Counted from the stretch's first letter, positions 1 through 8,607 are shown. The stretch is 64,000 nt of DNA from Bryobacterales bacterium (GCA_020847045.1 JADLCT010000039.1:62001-126000); one strand, 5' to 3'. Numbers and translations are program-made. The notes: generated by a model not told the origin, from the letters alone.

Positions 1-23
1 GATTCTATCGCAGGCGTCCCCGT

Positions 24-1001
24 CTAGAGTGGGACGGCGTGCTGCTGGACGTAGGCGTCCACTCCGTCGTCGTCCGGGCCGATGTAATGGAAGTACTCCG
101 CGTACGCCAGTCCATGCGGCTGCCCCCGGCTGCGGTCGCGGGCCAGCGCAAAGTGCTTCGCGTACTCGCGATTGGCCGTGCTGTCGTCGTTGCCCAACAG
201 CGGCAGTTTCTTGCCCTGCTGCGCAAGACGGCGCCGCAGACGCGCGCCTGTGTTTCCCGCCGGTCCTTGTGTGACGTTGGCGAGATTCACATGGACCTTC
301 TGATCGATGAACTCGGATATGTCCACAACGCGGTTCACCAGTTGAGGACCGCGCGCAAAATAATACCGCTCCTTGGGCGCGTGCGGCCGCAGTCCGGCCA
401 GAAAGTGTTCGGGGTAGTCCCACCGCGTTGCCGCGGTCGCGGCGGCCCACTCCACGGCGCGGGCCGTGACATAGTGATCGGGATTGCGCTCATAGAGAGA
501 CGACGGATCGTAGACGAGCACGGTATCAATTTTGAGTGCACGGAAGAGGAACACCAGGCGGGCGCGGATCTCGATAATCGGCCACGCATCCATGTTGTGG
601 TTGGGGTAGTTCAAGAAGATCGCGTCTTTACAGCCCAACCGCTTGGCCACCTCCTTGGTGTCCTGCTCGTTCTTCAGCACAATCTCGCCATAGGACTCCC
701 CGTCGCCCGCGGCCGAGTCGTCGGAGAGCGTAATGAGATATCCGGTGTAACCCTCGTCGATCATCTTCAGAACCGTGCCGCCGGCGAAGATCGGAATGTC
801 GTCGCAATGCGGCTGTATCGCGGCGAACACTTTGCCTTGATGAGGTTTGCCACTCTGGCGGCGTTCGACCACGGCCTGCACCTGATAGGATGTGCTCCCC
901 GTGCCGCCGCCTTCCGCCTCCCGGGCGGGCGCGGGGGCTTGCGCCGCCAATGATGCGGGCGCCGCTGCCGCGGACGCTTTGAGGAATCCCCGTCTTTGCA
1001 C
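24..1001 (-). CDS. PIG-L family deacetylase, exported
   Basis: Predicted zinc-dependent N-deacetylase of the PIG-L/LmbE family, which removes acetyl groups from GlcNAc-type or similar substrates. The family metal motif is present as PHCDD near residue 65 (usual form HPDD), followed by AGGT. A later NPDHYVTARA segment carries the third ligand histidine. The N-terminus QRRGFLKASAAAA is a Tat-like leader, so the protein should act in the periplasm. The length of about 325 residues fits exported family members. Two GTG codons are possible starts, at 1007 and 1001. The 1001 start is preferred because GGGAGG lies five bases upstream. It is divergent from the RidA-like gene. The substrate is unknown. 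Confidence 0.85.
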   Translation of the reverse strand: MQRRGFLKASAAAAPASLAAQAPAPAREAEGGGTGSTSYQVQAVVERRQSGKPHQGKVFAAIQPHCDDIPIFAGGTVLKMIDEGYTGYLITLSDDSAAGDGESYGEIVLKNEQDTKEVAKRLGCKDAIFLNYPNHNMDAWPIIEIRARLVFLFRALKIDTVLVYDPSSLYERNPDHYVTARAVEWAAATAATRWDYPEHFLAGLRPHAPKERYYFARGPQLVNRVVDISEFIDQKVHVNLANVTQGPAGNTGARLRRRLAQQGKKLPLLGNDDSTANREYAKHFALARDRSRGQPHGLAYAEYFHYIGPDDDGVDAYVQQHAVPL

Positions 1002-1144
1002 TTTCACCTCCCACGCGCCGGGCCCGGTTCTTGGCGCGTCACACTATCATGCCTCACCGCCTGTGGCGGCGCGCGGTGGCGCGGCCGCCGGCGATCCGGC
1101 TGGCCGTACTCGCGGCGAGCCGCCCAGTCATATACGATGTTGCG

Positions 1145-1603
1145 ATGGAACGAAAGAAGAAGCCGGATTCACGCAGGAGCCTGCTCTCCGCTACCGTTCT
1201 GGGGGGCGCGGGCGCAAGCGCGCTGCTCGCGCAATCACCCTCGGATTGGTCTCCAAAGAAGCGGTCCGCCGGTGGACCGGTCCGGTCCGGCCACCTGCTG
1301 TTTCTCAGCGGCATCGGCGGCTGGTATCCCGAGCGGAGGCCGAAACCCGGCACCATCCGCGAGCAGACAGCCGATGCGCTGACCATCATGAAGGAGTCGC
1401 TCGCCAAGGCCGGATCGTCTTTGGAAAACGTGCTGAAGGTCCAGGTGGCGCTGGTGGACCCTGAGAATAACTGGGACCCCATGAACGAGGTTTACAACAC
1501 GTTTTTTCCGAAAGACAGGCCCGCGCGCTCCTACTTCGGGGCAACCGGATTCCGCAGGTCTGGGCAACTACTCCAAATCGACTGCATCGCTTACGTCGAC
1601 TAA
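1145..1603 (+). CDS. RidA/YjgF-family protein, exported
   Basis: 152-residue protein of the RidA (YjgF/YER057c/UK114) superfamily. Classic members hydrolyse reactive enamine/imine intermediates. The core runs from SGHLLFLSGIGG to the C-terminus, with the conserved PARSYFGA arginine segment and the typical IDCIAYVD ending. An N-terminal RRSLLSATVLGG stretch resembles a Tat or Sec leader, which is unusual because RidA itself is cytosolic. The open frame extends upstream to 1031, but the ATG at 1145 is preferred: it starts the leader and lies six bases after a TACGAT hexamer. Homology covers the fold; the substrate is not predictable. Confidence 0.8.
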   Translation: MERKKKPDSRRSLLSATVLGGAGASALLAQSPSDWSPKKRSAGGPVRSGHLLFLSGIGGWYPERRPKPGTIREQTADALTIMKESLAKAGSSLENVLKVQVALVDPENNWDPMNEVYNTFFPKDRPARSYFGATGFRRSGQLLQIDCIAYVD

Positions 1604-1619
1604 GACGCCCGGTTGCTCT

Positions 1620-2846
1620 TTACTTGAAGTTACTGTAGTCGCCGGTCTCGCGCCAATCGGCGGCGCTCAGGCCTTCGGAGTCCCAAACCACCTGTCCGTT
1701 CCGCACCGTCAGCACACAGCGGATCTCTCTGTTGGCGGTCAGCTTCGCGTGGCCTGAGTCGAGGAAGCCGAACTCGCCCGGGCGCACCTCCAATACGGCG
1801 ATGTCGGCCACGCCGCCCTCTTCGAGCGAACCCAACTCCGGGCGCCGGATGGCGCGCGCCGGATTGATTGTGGTGCGTTCAATCAACTGCTCCAGAGTCA
1901 TCCCCATCGCCAGGAACTTGGACATGACGTTTGTCATGGCCACGCGGGGGATCATGATGCTGCGCTTGTGGATGTCGGTGGATATCGTGTCGGGAAGGAA
2001 GCCCTGTTTGACAGCCGGCGCCGCAATGCGAAACCAGAGGCTGCCTGCGCCGTGGCCCACATCGAACAACACGCCACGCTTGCGAGCCTCCCACATGTAA
2101 CCGCGCACCACCTTCTGCTCGTCCAACTGTGGTGTAACGCGCCCATAGACATGTGTGTGAATGTCGCCCGGCCGCACATGCTCCAGGATGAGTTCGCGGT
2201 AGCCGCGTCCCGGCTTGGGCTGGAAATCCACCATCACGATCGTGTTGCTCAAGGTGGCGGCTTTCACGGCCCGGTCCACGGCGTCCCATGTAGCCGGTTG
2301 AAAGTGGGCTGTCTTGATGCCGACAATCGTCTCCGGATACTTGCGCGCCATACGCGCCGTGGCTTCGGGATCCATCGCGCCCGGATCCTGTTCATTGTCG
2401 ACTCCCGACATGCCTCCGCCAACGATATTGAGGAAGGCGAGCACACGCGTCCTGGCATGATCGATGACGTTTGACTTGAACGCCTCAAACGTCTTCCAGC
2501 CCGAGCTGCCGGCGTCAACCGCCGTGGTGACGCCGTTCCGCAAGGAGTTGTGGTCCGGGTTCAGGCTATGTGGATCTCCGTATGCATCGAAATGGGTGTG
2601 GATGTCGATGAGTCCGGGGGTAACGTAGTAGTCGCTCACGTCCACCACATGACGCCCGTGAGCCACCGGGATGCCACGCGCGATTCTGCGAATCTTCCCC
2701 GCTGTAATGGCGATATCCAGCCGCTCGTTGTGCTTGTTTTTGGGATCGATAACGTGGCCGCCCTTCAGTAGCAGGTCATAGATCTCTTGCGCCGGCGCGG
2801 GCGGCGCAAGCAGCAGCGGGAGCAGGATAGCCGCCGCGCGTCTCAC
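1620..2846 (-). CDS. Amidohydrolase/deacetylase-family metallohydrolase (paralogue A)
   Basis: Exported TIM-barrel amidohydrolase of the group often labelled D-aminoacylase or dihydroorotase-like (EF_0837 type). The metal motif IDIHTH sits near residue 83. The conserved VGIKTAHF supplies the probable bridging lysine, GDIHTHVYGR a further histidine, and ISTDIH the catalytic aspartate. A hydrophobic leader (RRAAAILLPLLLAPPAPA) indicates export. The frame is open to 2879, but the GTG at 2846 overlaps the TGA of the upstream gene as GTGA, a translational-coupling arrangement, and gives a clean signal peptide of about 20 residues. It is the last gene of a three-gene leftward operon with a PQQ dehydrogenase. 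The natural substrate is unknown; an N-acyl amino acid or cyclic amide is the family expectation. Confidence 0.85.
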   Translation of the reverse strand: MRRAAAILLPLLLAPPAPAQEIYDLLLKGGHVIDPKNKHNERLDIAITAGKIRRIARGIPVAHGRHVVDVSDYYVTPGLIDIHTHFDAYGDPHSLNPDHNSLRNGVTTAVDAGSSGWKTFEAFKSNVIDHARTRVLAFLNIVGGGMSGVDNEQDPGAMDPEATARMARKYPETIVGIKTAHFQPATWDAVDRAVKAATLSNTIVMVDFQPKPGRGYRELILEHVRPGDIHTHVYGRVTPQLDEQKVVRGYMWEARKRGVLFDVGHGAGSLWFRIAAPAVKQGFLPDTISTDIHKRSIMIPRVAMTNVMSKFLAMGMTLEQLIERTTINPARAIRRPELGSLEEGGVADIAVLEVRPGEFGFLDSGHAKLTANREIRCVLTVRNGQVVWDSEGLSAADWRETGDYSNFK

Positions 2847-4087
2847 CGGATCACCTCGTACTCCCCAGCCTTCGTCCACTCCGGGTAGCCCCGGCCATCA
2901 CGGTCGAACACTGTCTGGCCCTCGCGCACGGTGAGCGCGCATTCCAGCCGCTGCGAGCCCAGGAATTTCTTCTGCCAGGCGTCCTTGTATGAGAACACTC
3001 CACTGCGCAAACGCAATATCGCGACGTCGGCCGTCTGCCCTACGCTCAGCGTCCCCAACTGCGGGAACCGCGAAATCGCCTTCGCCGGTTGGACTGTTGA
3101 ACGTAGGATGGCGCCGGGAAGGGACATTCCCAGGTTCATCAACTTCGACATGCAGTTGGGCATGTCCGACTCAACCGTCATGATGCTCGACGAGTGAAGG
3201 TCGGTGCTGATCGTGTCGGGCGCGAAGCCCTGCTCCATTGCCTTGGTGGCGACTGGCCAGAGAAAGCTCCCGGCGCCGTGGCCCAAATCGAAGATCACTC
3301 CCCTTTTGCGCGCCTCCAGCATGTAGGGCTGCACTTTGCCGGTGAACCGGTCCAGTAACTCCAACTGCCGGTCGTTGTACATGTGCGTGTGAATGTCGCC
3401 TGGGCGCATCTTGACAAGTAATTTTTCGCGGCTCGTGCGTCCCGTGTTGGTGAAGATTTTGTCGTCCACCATCACCGGCGTCTGAGAGAGCCTGCCCGCT
3501 TCAATCGCCCTGTCGATCGCCGTCCATCCATACCCGCCGAAGTGAGCTGTCTTGATGCCAACGATGTGTTCGCGGTTCCCGAGTATTACCGCCGCGGTCT
3601 TATGCGGATCCATGTCGGTGGTATCGTCTTCGAATTCCGGGCCGGTCATTCCGTGGCCGACGATGTTCAGCAGCGCCAGAACGCGTGTGCGCGAAGGTTC
3701 GATGATACGCTTCTTCATCTCGTCGAAGGTGCGCCAACCGGCGCCGCCGGCATCGACAACCGTGGTCGTGCATGCGGTCAGCGCCGTGTCGTCGGGAAAG
3801 ATCGAGCCGCTGTAACCAAACACATGCGCGTGCAAATCGACCAGCCCCGGCGCCACGTAGAGTCCTTTCACGTCTATGGTCTTACGCGCCTGCGCGGTGG
3901 GAATGTCCGCCGCGACGCGCGCGATCTTCCCTGCCGCGATGGCGACGTCCATCACGCCATCGATCCGGTTTGCCGGATCGAGGACATGGCCGTTCTTGAG
4001 GAGCAGATCGTACCTGGGTTGCCCCTGCGCAACGCAGGCGGCCGCGAGGATCAGCAGCCTGAATGTGGTGAGTCTCATAGTGGGCAT
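2843..4087 (-). CDS. Amidohydrolase/deacetylase-family metallohydrolase (paralogue B)
   Basis: 414-residue paralogue of the next gene downstream and of the gene at 42233-43522. The same landmarks appear in order: signal peptide (FRLLILAAACVAQG), VDLHAH metal motif, RVLALLNIVGHGMTG, VGIKTAHF with the putative carbamylated lysine, GDIHTHMY, GHGAGSF and ISTDLH. The ATG at 4087 directly abuts the TAG of the PQQ dehydrogenase gene; an in-frame ATG at 4078 is an alternative. Its own stop overlaps the GTG start of paralogue A. Two divergent copies in one coupled operon suggest related but distinct amide substrates, or a heteromeric enzyme. That is inference. Confidence 0.85.
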   Translation of the reverse strand: MPTMRLTTFRLLILAAACVAQGQPRYDLLLKNGHVLDPANRIDGVMDVAIAAGKIARVAADIPTAQARKTIDVKGLYVAPGLVDLHAHVFGYSGSIFPDDTALTACTTTVVDAGGAGWRTFDEMKKRIIEPSRTRVLALLNIVGHGMTGPEFEDDTTDMDPHKTAAVILGNREHIVGIKTAHFGGYGWTAIDRAIEAGRLSQTPVMVDDKIFTNTGRTSREKLLVKMRPGDIHTHMYNDRQLELLDRFTGKVQPYMLEARKRGVIFDLGHGAGSFLWPVATKAMEQGFAPDTISTDLHSSSIMTVESDMPNCMSKLMNLGMSLPGAILRSTVQPAKAISRFPQLGTLSVGQTADVAILRLRSGVFSYKDAWQKKFLGSQRLECALTVREGQTVFDRDGRGYPEWTKAGEYEVIR

Positions 4088-6475
4088 CTACTTGTTCAGG
4101 CCGAAACACATAATCTGGGAGCCTACGGCGAGGGCGATGTACTGCTCTCCATCCACCGTGAAGGTCATCGGGGAAGTCTTGATCGTCGCATTGAGTGGCA
4201 TGCGCCACAACGTTCTTCCGTCGCGCTCGTCGGCTGCGATAAAGTATCCGTTCGGGTCGCCGTAGAACAGCAACCCGCCGGCGCTGCCCAAGATGCCGGC
4301 TACCCTTTTGCCGTCTGTCGGACCAACCTGCGGAACCTCCCAGGCGATCTTCCCCGTCTCGATATCAAGCGCTCGAAGATACTTCGTCCCAGGGTCCGGA
4401 GGCGTAGGCGTCCGCTGATTCTTCCAACTGCCGGGCACCAGCTTGGCCACGCACTTCTCCGTGGCGATCACGTAATAGAGCCGTGTGGTGGGGCTATATG
4501 CCGTGCCGTTCCAGTTCGTCGCGTGATCCGGGCAACTCAACGTCGTTTCCGGCAGCCGCACGGGCCTTCCGTCAGGGCCAATGCCGCTGGCCCACGTGAG
4601 CTTGCGCATGAATGGCTCCGACAGCAGGCGCTCTCCGGTGACGCGGTCGAACACATAGAAAAATCCGTTGCGGTCCGCATGCAGCAGCAGTTTGCGGCTG
4701 CGTCCCCGGTACGGAGCGTCGATGAGAACGTTGGGCTCGGTCGCATCCCAGTCGTGCGTATCGTGCGGCGTGAATTGATAGTGCCACTTCAGCTTTCCCG
4801 TCGCAGGATCGAGCGCCAGCACACAATCGGTGAACAGATTGTCGCCGCCACGTTCGCGATCATCGGAGTTCGGCCATGGATTTCCGGTCGCCCAATACAG
4901 TGTGTCCGTTCCGGGATCGTACGAGCCCGTGAGCCAGGTTGATCCTCCGCCGAATTGAACCGCCGTGCCTTGCCACGTTTCAAAACCTGGCTCGCCTTTG
5001 GCCGGAACGGTCCAATGCCGCCACACGCGTTCGCCCGTTTCCGCGTTGTAGGCATCGAGGAATCCGCGAATGCCCCAATCGCCTCCCGCGACGCCGGCAA
5101 TCACCATGTCCTTTACCACCAGGGGCGCAATCGTTCCTCCGTAGCGTTGCGGCTCGCCGGGCATCAACGTCTCCCAAACAAGCTTTCCGGTCACGCGGTT
5201 CAGCGCGATCAGGCGTGCGTCGTCGGTCACCATGAACACCTTGTCGCGAAGAATCGCCACGCCGCGATTCGTTCCCAGCGAAGGGTCCGAGACCAGGCCC
5301 GGTGTGCGCGGCCGCGCATAGTGCCAGATCTGCATGCCCGTGCGGGCATCGAGTGCATAGGCTGAATTCGGTCCGGTCACGTACATAATGCCGTCCGCAA
5401 CCACCGGCACCGTCTCGAGCCCGAAATAGCGCATGTTCTCGCGATAGTAAGGCGTGTCCGGCAGAAACTGTGTCCAGAGCGGAATCGAAAACGTCCACTT
5501 CACGCCGAGATTGCTCACGGTTTCCCTGTTGATCTGGCGCAATGCGCTGTAACGGTTTCCGCTCAGGCTTCCGTTGTAGGTGAGCCAGTCGCCCGGCTTG
5601 GGATTCTGGATACGCGAGAACTCGATCCCCCCGTTTTGAGTGTTCTCCGGCGGCGGCGCGGTCCGCGCAACGGGAATCCCCGGCGTCACGCCCTTCAGCC
5701 CACTGAGATAGGCGATGAGATTCTGCAACTGATCCGGCGATGCCTGAATGGGCCGCATCAGCGACTGCTGTTGCTCGTCGATACGGTCCACACGGTCAAG
5801 CGGGAGTGGGTGCAACCCGCCGGCCAGGTCTTGTACAGCGATATGGAAGCTCGTACGGCTACGTACGAAGCCGCGCAGTGTCCGGCCGTCCTTCAGGTGC
5901 AGCACGGACAGTCCGTATCCGCTGGCGATTCGCGCATCGGGTTGCAAGAGAGATTCGCGAAGTTGCGTGCTTGTCAATTCGCGAGCAACATTCGATAGGT
6001 CGGGCCCGGTGGGCGAGCCGAGTCCGTTCACCATGTGGCACGAAGCGCACTTGCCCTCGCCAAGGAAGAAGGCCCGCCCTGCGGCACGATCTCCGGGCAC
6101 ATTCGATTCGGCGGCCACGGCGTTGAGCGAGACGATCATCGCGGCAAGCGCCTCGATGTCCCCCGGCGGCAGGTTGAACGGCGGCATTCCCGCTTGCGGC
6201 ACACCATTCCGGATTACAGTGCGCAGGCTTTGTACCGATCGTCTGCGTACCCACGGATTTCCCGCGAGACCCGGACCTTGTTGCGTGCCGAGGGCATCGG
6301 CGCCGTGGCATCCAGCGCAGAGTTTCTGGTAGGTTTGCCGGATGTCCGTGGGTGAAGTAAGCGCCGGAGTTTGTGCGGCCAGAGTGGCTGCGGCGAGGAG
6401 CGCCAAGATGCAGCACAGTAAGACCGCCGTTGGCCGGCGAATGAAGGACGGGGGAGCGAGTGGTTGCGCAGACAA
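4088..6475 (-). CDS. PQQ-dependent dehydrogenase with N-terminal dihaem cytochrome c region
   Basis: 795-residue periplasmic quinoprotein. A signal/anchor segment (about 14-33) is followed by two c-type haem motifs, CAGCH (53-57) and CASCH (143-147), then from about 285 an eight-bladed PQQ propeller with repeats such as ALDARTG, YNAETGERVWRHW, ALDPATGKLKWHY and IETGKIAWE. It should oxidise an alcohol or sugar and pass electrons through its own haems. Haems at the N-terminus differ from classical quinohaemoprotein alcohol dehydrogenases, where the haem is C-terminal. The vicinal Cys-Cys found before NRGVA in many alcohol dehydrogenases is absent here (SDPSLGTNRGVA). The start is TTG; no better start precedes the leader. 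It heads the operon with amidohydrolases B and A. Confidence 0.88.
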   Translation of the reverse strand: MSAQPLAPPSFIRRPTAVLLCCILALLAAATLAAQTPALTSPTDIRQTYQKLCAGCHGADALGTQQGPGLAGNPWVRRRSVQSLRTVIRNGVPQAGMPPFNLPPGDIEALAAMIVSLNAVAAESNVPGDRAAGRAFFLGEGKCASCHMVNGLGSPTGPDLSNVARELTSTQLRESLLQPDARIASGYGLSVLHLKDGRTLRGFVRSRTSFHIAVQDLAGGLHPLPLDRVDRIDEQQQSLMRPIQASPDQLQNLIAYLSGLKGVTPGIPVARTAPPPENTQNGGIEFSRIQNPKPGDWLTYNGSLSGNRYSALRQINRETVSNLGVKWTFSIPLWTQFLPDTPYYRENMRYFGLETVPVVADGIMYVTGPNSAYALDARTGMQIWHYARPRTPGLVSDPSLGTNRGVAILRDKVFMVTDDARLIALNRVTGKLVWETLMPGEPQRYGGTIAPLVVKDMVIAGVAGGDWGIRGFLDAYNAETGERVWRHWTVPAKGEPGFETWQGTAVQFGGGSTWLTGSYDPGTDTLYWATGNPWPNSDDRERGGDNLFTDCVLALDPATGKLKWHYQFTPHDTHDWDATEPNVLIDAPYRGRSRKLLLHADRNGFFYVFDRVTGERLLSEPFMRKLTWASGIGPDGRPVRLPETTLSCPDHATNWNGTAYSPTTRLYYVIATEKCVAKLVPGSWKNQRTPTPPDPGTKYLRALDIETGKIAWEVPQVGPTDGKRVAGILGSAGGLLFYGDPNGYFIAADERDGRTLWRMPLNATIKTSPMTFTVDGEQYIALAVGSQIMCFGLNK

Positions 6476-6587
6476 TGCAGTGATTAGATCACAGTGGTTG
6501 GCGGTTTGGCCTATGGCCGGTGGTGGGTGCCGTTACCAGGAAAGTAAATCAGCAAAAGGAGGAGGTAGGCAGGATAGGGGAGCCAAC
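6476..6587. other. Gap between PQQ dehydrogenase start and transposase remnant
   Basis: No gene is supported here. The stretch separates the divergent PQQ dehydrogenase from the ISL3 remnant and contains the left copy of an 18-base near-repeat at 6567-6584. The transposase frame stays open to the left across it, but that translation has no family resemblance. Confidence 0.5.
6567..6584 (+). repeat. Left copy of an 18-base direct near-repeat flanking the IS remnant
   Basis: AGGCAGGATAGGGGAGCC matches 7176-7193 (AGGCAGAATGGGGGAGCC) at 16 of 18 positions. Transposase homology starts only three bases after this copy. The pair could mark the scar of a deletion or old insertion. Confidence 0.5.
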
Positions 6588-7127
6588 CGCTCGATCGTCA
6601 AACAGCACTTTCCCCAGGCGCTCATCGTCGCCGATCGGTTCCATGTCATCCGCCTCATCAACCATCATTTCCTGGCCTGCTGGCGTGAGATCAATCCGGC
6701 CGGTTCAAAGAACCGCGGCCTGCTGTCGCTGATGCGGCGCCATCGCCACCACCTCAAGCCCGAGCAGAAGGTCCGGCTGCTGGCCTACCTGGCCGAGCAC
6801 CCGGCCCTCAATGTCATCTACCGCTTCAAACAGCGCCTCTGCTATCTGCTACTGAAGCGTCACAAGACGCGCCGTCAATGCCAGAAGCTCATTCCGCGTT
6901 TCTTGCGCGCCATCTGCGAGTTGCGCCCGTCCGGACTGGCGCAACTGGTCACGCTCGGCGACCCCCTCCATTCCTGGTCAGAAGAGATCGCCCGCATCTG
7001 GCGTTTCATCCGCAACAACGGCATCACCGAAGGCTTCCACAACAAAATGGAAACCATCAGCCGGCAGGCTTACGGTTTCCGTAACTTCGAAAACTACCGG
7101 CTACGCGTGCAGGTGCTCTGTGCTTAA
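6588..7127 (+). pseudogene. ISL3-family transposase, C-terminal remnant
   Basis: About 180 residues of the C-terminal half of an ISL3-type DDE transposase. The first catalytic region is lost or sits right at the edge. ADRFHVIRLINHHFLACW, a hallmark ISL3 segment, opens the remnant. The final acidic residue lies in NGITEGFHNKME, followed by the YGFRNFENYRLRV ending typical of the family. Intact members are about 400 residues or more with an N-terminal zinc-finger/HTH region that is missing here. The frame stays open leftwards to 6342, but that part runs antisense to the PQQ dehydrogenase and does not look like transposase. It is a decayed mobile element beside tRNA-Ala and is unlikely to be functional. 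Confidence 0.85.
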
Positions 7128-7175
7128 CTGTTTGGTTGGGATTGGGGCTGCCCCCGTTATTGGCGGAGAGCCGGC

Positions 7176-7193
7176 AGGCAGAATGGGGGAGCC
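7176..7193 (+). repeat. Right copy of the 18-base direct near-repeat
   Basis: Partner of 6567-6584 (16/18 identical, same orientation). It lies between the transposase stop and tRNA-Ala, just outside the remnant. Confidence 0.5.
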
Positions 7194-7202
7194 GAAAGGT
7201 TT

Positions 7203-7278
7203 TGGTGGACCTGAAGGGATTCGAACCCTTGACCTCTTCCATGCCATGGAAGCGCGCTCCCAACTGCGCCACAGGCCC
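7203..7278 (-). tRNA. tRNA-Ala (anticodon GGC)
   Basis: A complete 76-base cloverleaf on the minus strand with a genome-encoded CCA. The acceptor stem GGGCCTG/CAGGTCC includes the G3-U70 wobble pair that is the alanine identity element. The anticodon stem CTTCC/GGAAG encloses the loop ATGGCAT, giving anticodon GGC. The T arm is AAGGG-TTCGAAT-CCCTT. An ISL3 remnant lies directly downstream, consistent with tRNA genes as favoured insertion neighbourhoods. Confidence 0.97.
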
Positions 7279-7293
7279 ACTGGCAACTCAACC

Positions 7294-7303
7294 AGTATAT
7301 AAC
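7294..7303. promoter_or_regulatory. Overlapping divergent -10 elements for tRNA-Ala and the HD gene
   Basis: On the minus strand TATACT (7299-7294) sits 15 bases before the tRNA 5' end, a suitable -10. On the plus strand TATAAC (7298-7303) lies seven bases before the ATG of the HD gene, matching the short-leader pattern seen elsewhere. Clear -35 hexamers are not visible. Confidence 0.45.
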
Positions 7304-7310
7304 AGATGAA

Positions 7311-7898
7311 ATGACATCTGCTCAAGCGTGGGCGATTCTTCGTGAGTTCACCCGCTCAGAAAGCCTGCTCAAACATGCCCAAGCAGTTTCCGTTTGCCTG
7401 GCAGCCTACGCGCGCCGGTATGGCGAGGATGAGGAAACCTGGCTCGTCACCGGCTTGCTGCATGATTTCGATTGGGAGATTCACCCCACCTTGCCTGACC
7501 ATCCCACCAAAGGCGAACCCATCCTGGCCGAACGAGGCGTGAGCGAAGAGATTCGCCGCGCGATCCTCTCGCACGCCGATTTCACGGGCGTTCCGCGCAC
7601 CACTCTCCTCGAAAAAGCTCTCTTTGCGTGTGACGAACTGGCCGGGTTCCTCACGGCAGTCAGCTATGTCCGCCCTTCGCGGAGCATCCTCGACGTCGAC
7701 GTCGCCTCCGTCAAGAAAAAGATGAAGGACAAAGCCTTCGCTCGCGCTGTCAGCCGGGATGATATCCGGAACGGCGCGGCTGGGCTGGGCGTCGAACTGG
7801 AGGACCATATCGCCTTCTGCCTCGCCGCAATGCAGGAAAAAGCGGTAGAGCTCGGACTGCACGGATCTACCCACCCGGAAAGTTTTACCGGGTTTTGA
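7311..7898 (+). CDS. HD-domain hydrolase
   Basis: 195-residue cytosolic protein of the HD superfamily (HDIG-like metal-dependent phosphohydrolases). Metal ligands are visible as His22 in LLKHAQAV, the His51-Asp52 pair in GLLHDFDWEIHP, and a following ILSHADFTG histidine. CDELAGFL carries the distal aspartate. This layout matches small stand-alone HD proteins annotated as predicted hydrolases. The ATG lies within a small inverted repeat, CAGATG-N6-CATCTG (7303-7320), which could fold over the start. No Shine-Dalgarno sequence is visible. The nucleotide substrate is unknown. Confidence 0.85.
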   Translation: MTSAQAWAILREFTRSESLLKHAQAVSVCLAAYARRYGEDEETWLVTGLLHDFDWEIHPTLPDHPTKGEPILAERGVSEEIRRAILSHADFTGVPRTTLLEKALFACDELAGFLTAVSYVRPSRSILDVDVASVKKKMKDKAFARAVSRDDIRNGAAGLGVELEDHIAFCLAAMQEKAVELGLHGSTHPESFTGF

Positions 7899-7974
7899 CC
7901 AGAGCGCACCTTTTCTTTTCAACACCCGGAAAATGGAGCATGAATTGCTATAGCTTCAGTGAGAGGACTGGCCC

Positions 7975-8124
7975 ATGTTCTGGATCATCACAGCCATGCT
8001 GATTCTCCTGTGGATGCTGGCTACTGTTGCCACGGCCTGGGAAGGTATAGCGATGCACGTCGTGCTGTTCGCCGCGCTTGGCGCAACACTGGCCGGAATC
8101 ATTCACGTCCGGCGAGCCGTTTAG
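7975..8124 (+). CDS. Small membrane protein, lmo0937/DUF5670-like
   Basis: A 49-residue protein with two hydrophobic helices: MFWIITAMLILLWMLATVA, then a segment from HVVLFAALGATLAGIIHV to the end, which finishes RRAV. The size, the MFWII...LLW opening and the short charged tail resemble the lmo0937/DUF5670 family of stress-associated membrane peptides. GAGAGG lies about ten bases upstream of the ATG. The function is not known. Similar small proteins are easily missed because of their length. Confidence 0.65.
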   Translation: MFWIITAMLILLWMLATVATAWEGIAMHVVLFAALGATLAGIIHVRRAV

Positions 8125-8149
8125 CCGCGCCCCCCGTCACTCATCACCC

Positions 8150-8545
8150 TTACGCGCGGGCTTTCGTGGACAGCGCCGCTCCGAGAAACGCCAGAATCGA
8201 CCCGCCAAACAAACAGAGCGCCGATTCGAAGTCTTCGCCGCCTTCGAATGAATAGCTGCTCCAGAAGAATCCCCGGAAGATGAGAATCGCCGCGATCATC
8301 GTCCACACCACGAACGGTGGCCGGCAATTCTTGAACAAAGCCAACGCCACCGTCACCAGCGCGGCCAGTCCCAGTCCCAAAGCATAGGTCACCTGCGAAG
8401 CGCCCTCGCCCGGCAATGCCAACGTGGAAAAACTGGTGTGGGAAGCCGAAAGCTTGCCCACCAGGCCGATTCCCACCAGAAACAAACCGAGCAATGTGTG
8501 GTAACCGTAGCTGAAGACGCGCAGAATCATTACGAGGAAGCGCAC
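8150..8545 (-). CDS. Multi-pass membrane protein of unknown function
   Basis: 131 residues with about four hydrophobic helices: the N-terminal segment through YHTLLGLFLVGIGLVG, a middle one around TYALGLGLAALVTVALALF, WTMIAAILIFRGFFW, and CLFGGSILAFLGAAL. I do not recognise a family. It starts at GTG (8545) with AGGAGA nine bases upstream, so translation is well supported. It is convergent with the small membrane protein gene at 7975-8124 and divergent from the Gfo/Idh/MocA gene. Confidence 0.7.
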   Translation of the reverse strand: MRFLVMILRVFSYGYHTLLGLFLVGIGLVGKLSASHTSFSTLALPGEGASQVTYALGLGLAALVTVALALFKNCRPPFVVWTMIAAILIFRGFFWSSYSFEGGEDFESALCLFGGSILAFLGAALSTKARA

Positions 8546-8607
8546 GGGATTAGGTCTCCTGAACTCAAGAACCCCTCATTGTATCAGCATTGGAAAGGAG
8601 CACCCTG

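Noticed and set aside
3542..4942. Plus-strand open frame across amidohydrolase B and the PQQ dehydrogenase
   Set aside because: It covers parts of two well-supported minus-strand genes and has no recognisable domain.
6342..6587. N-terminal extension of the transposase frame
   Set aside because: It is antisense to the PQQ dehydrogenase and shows no ISL3 N-terminal zinc-finger or helix-turn-helix, so the remnant is taken to start at 6588.
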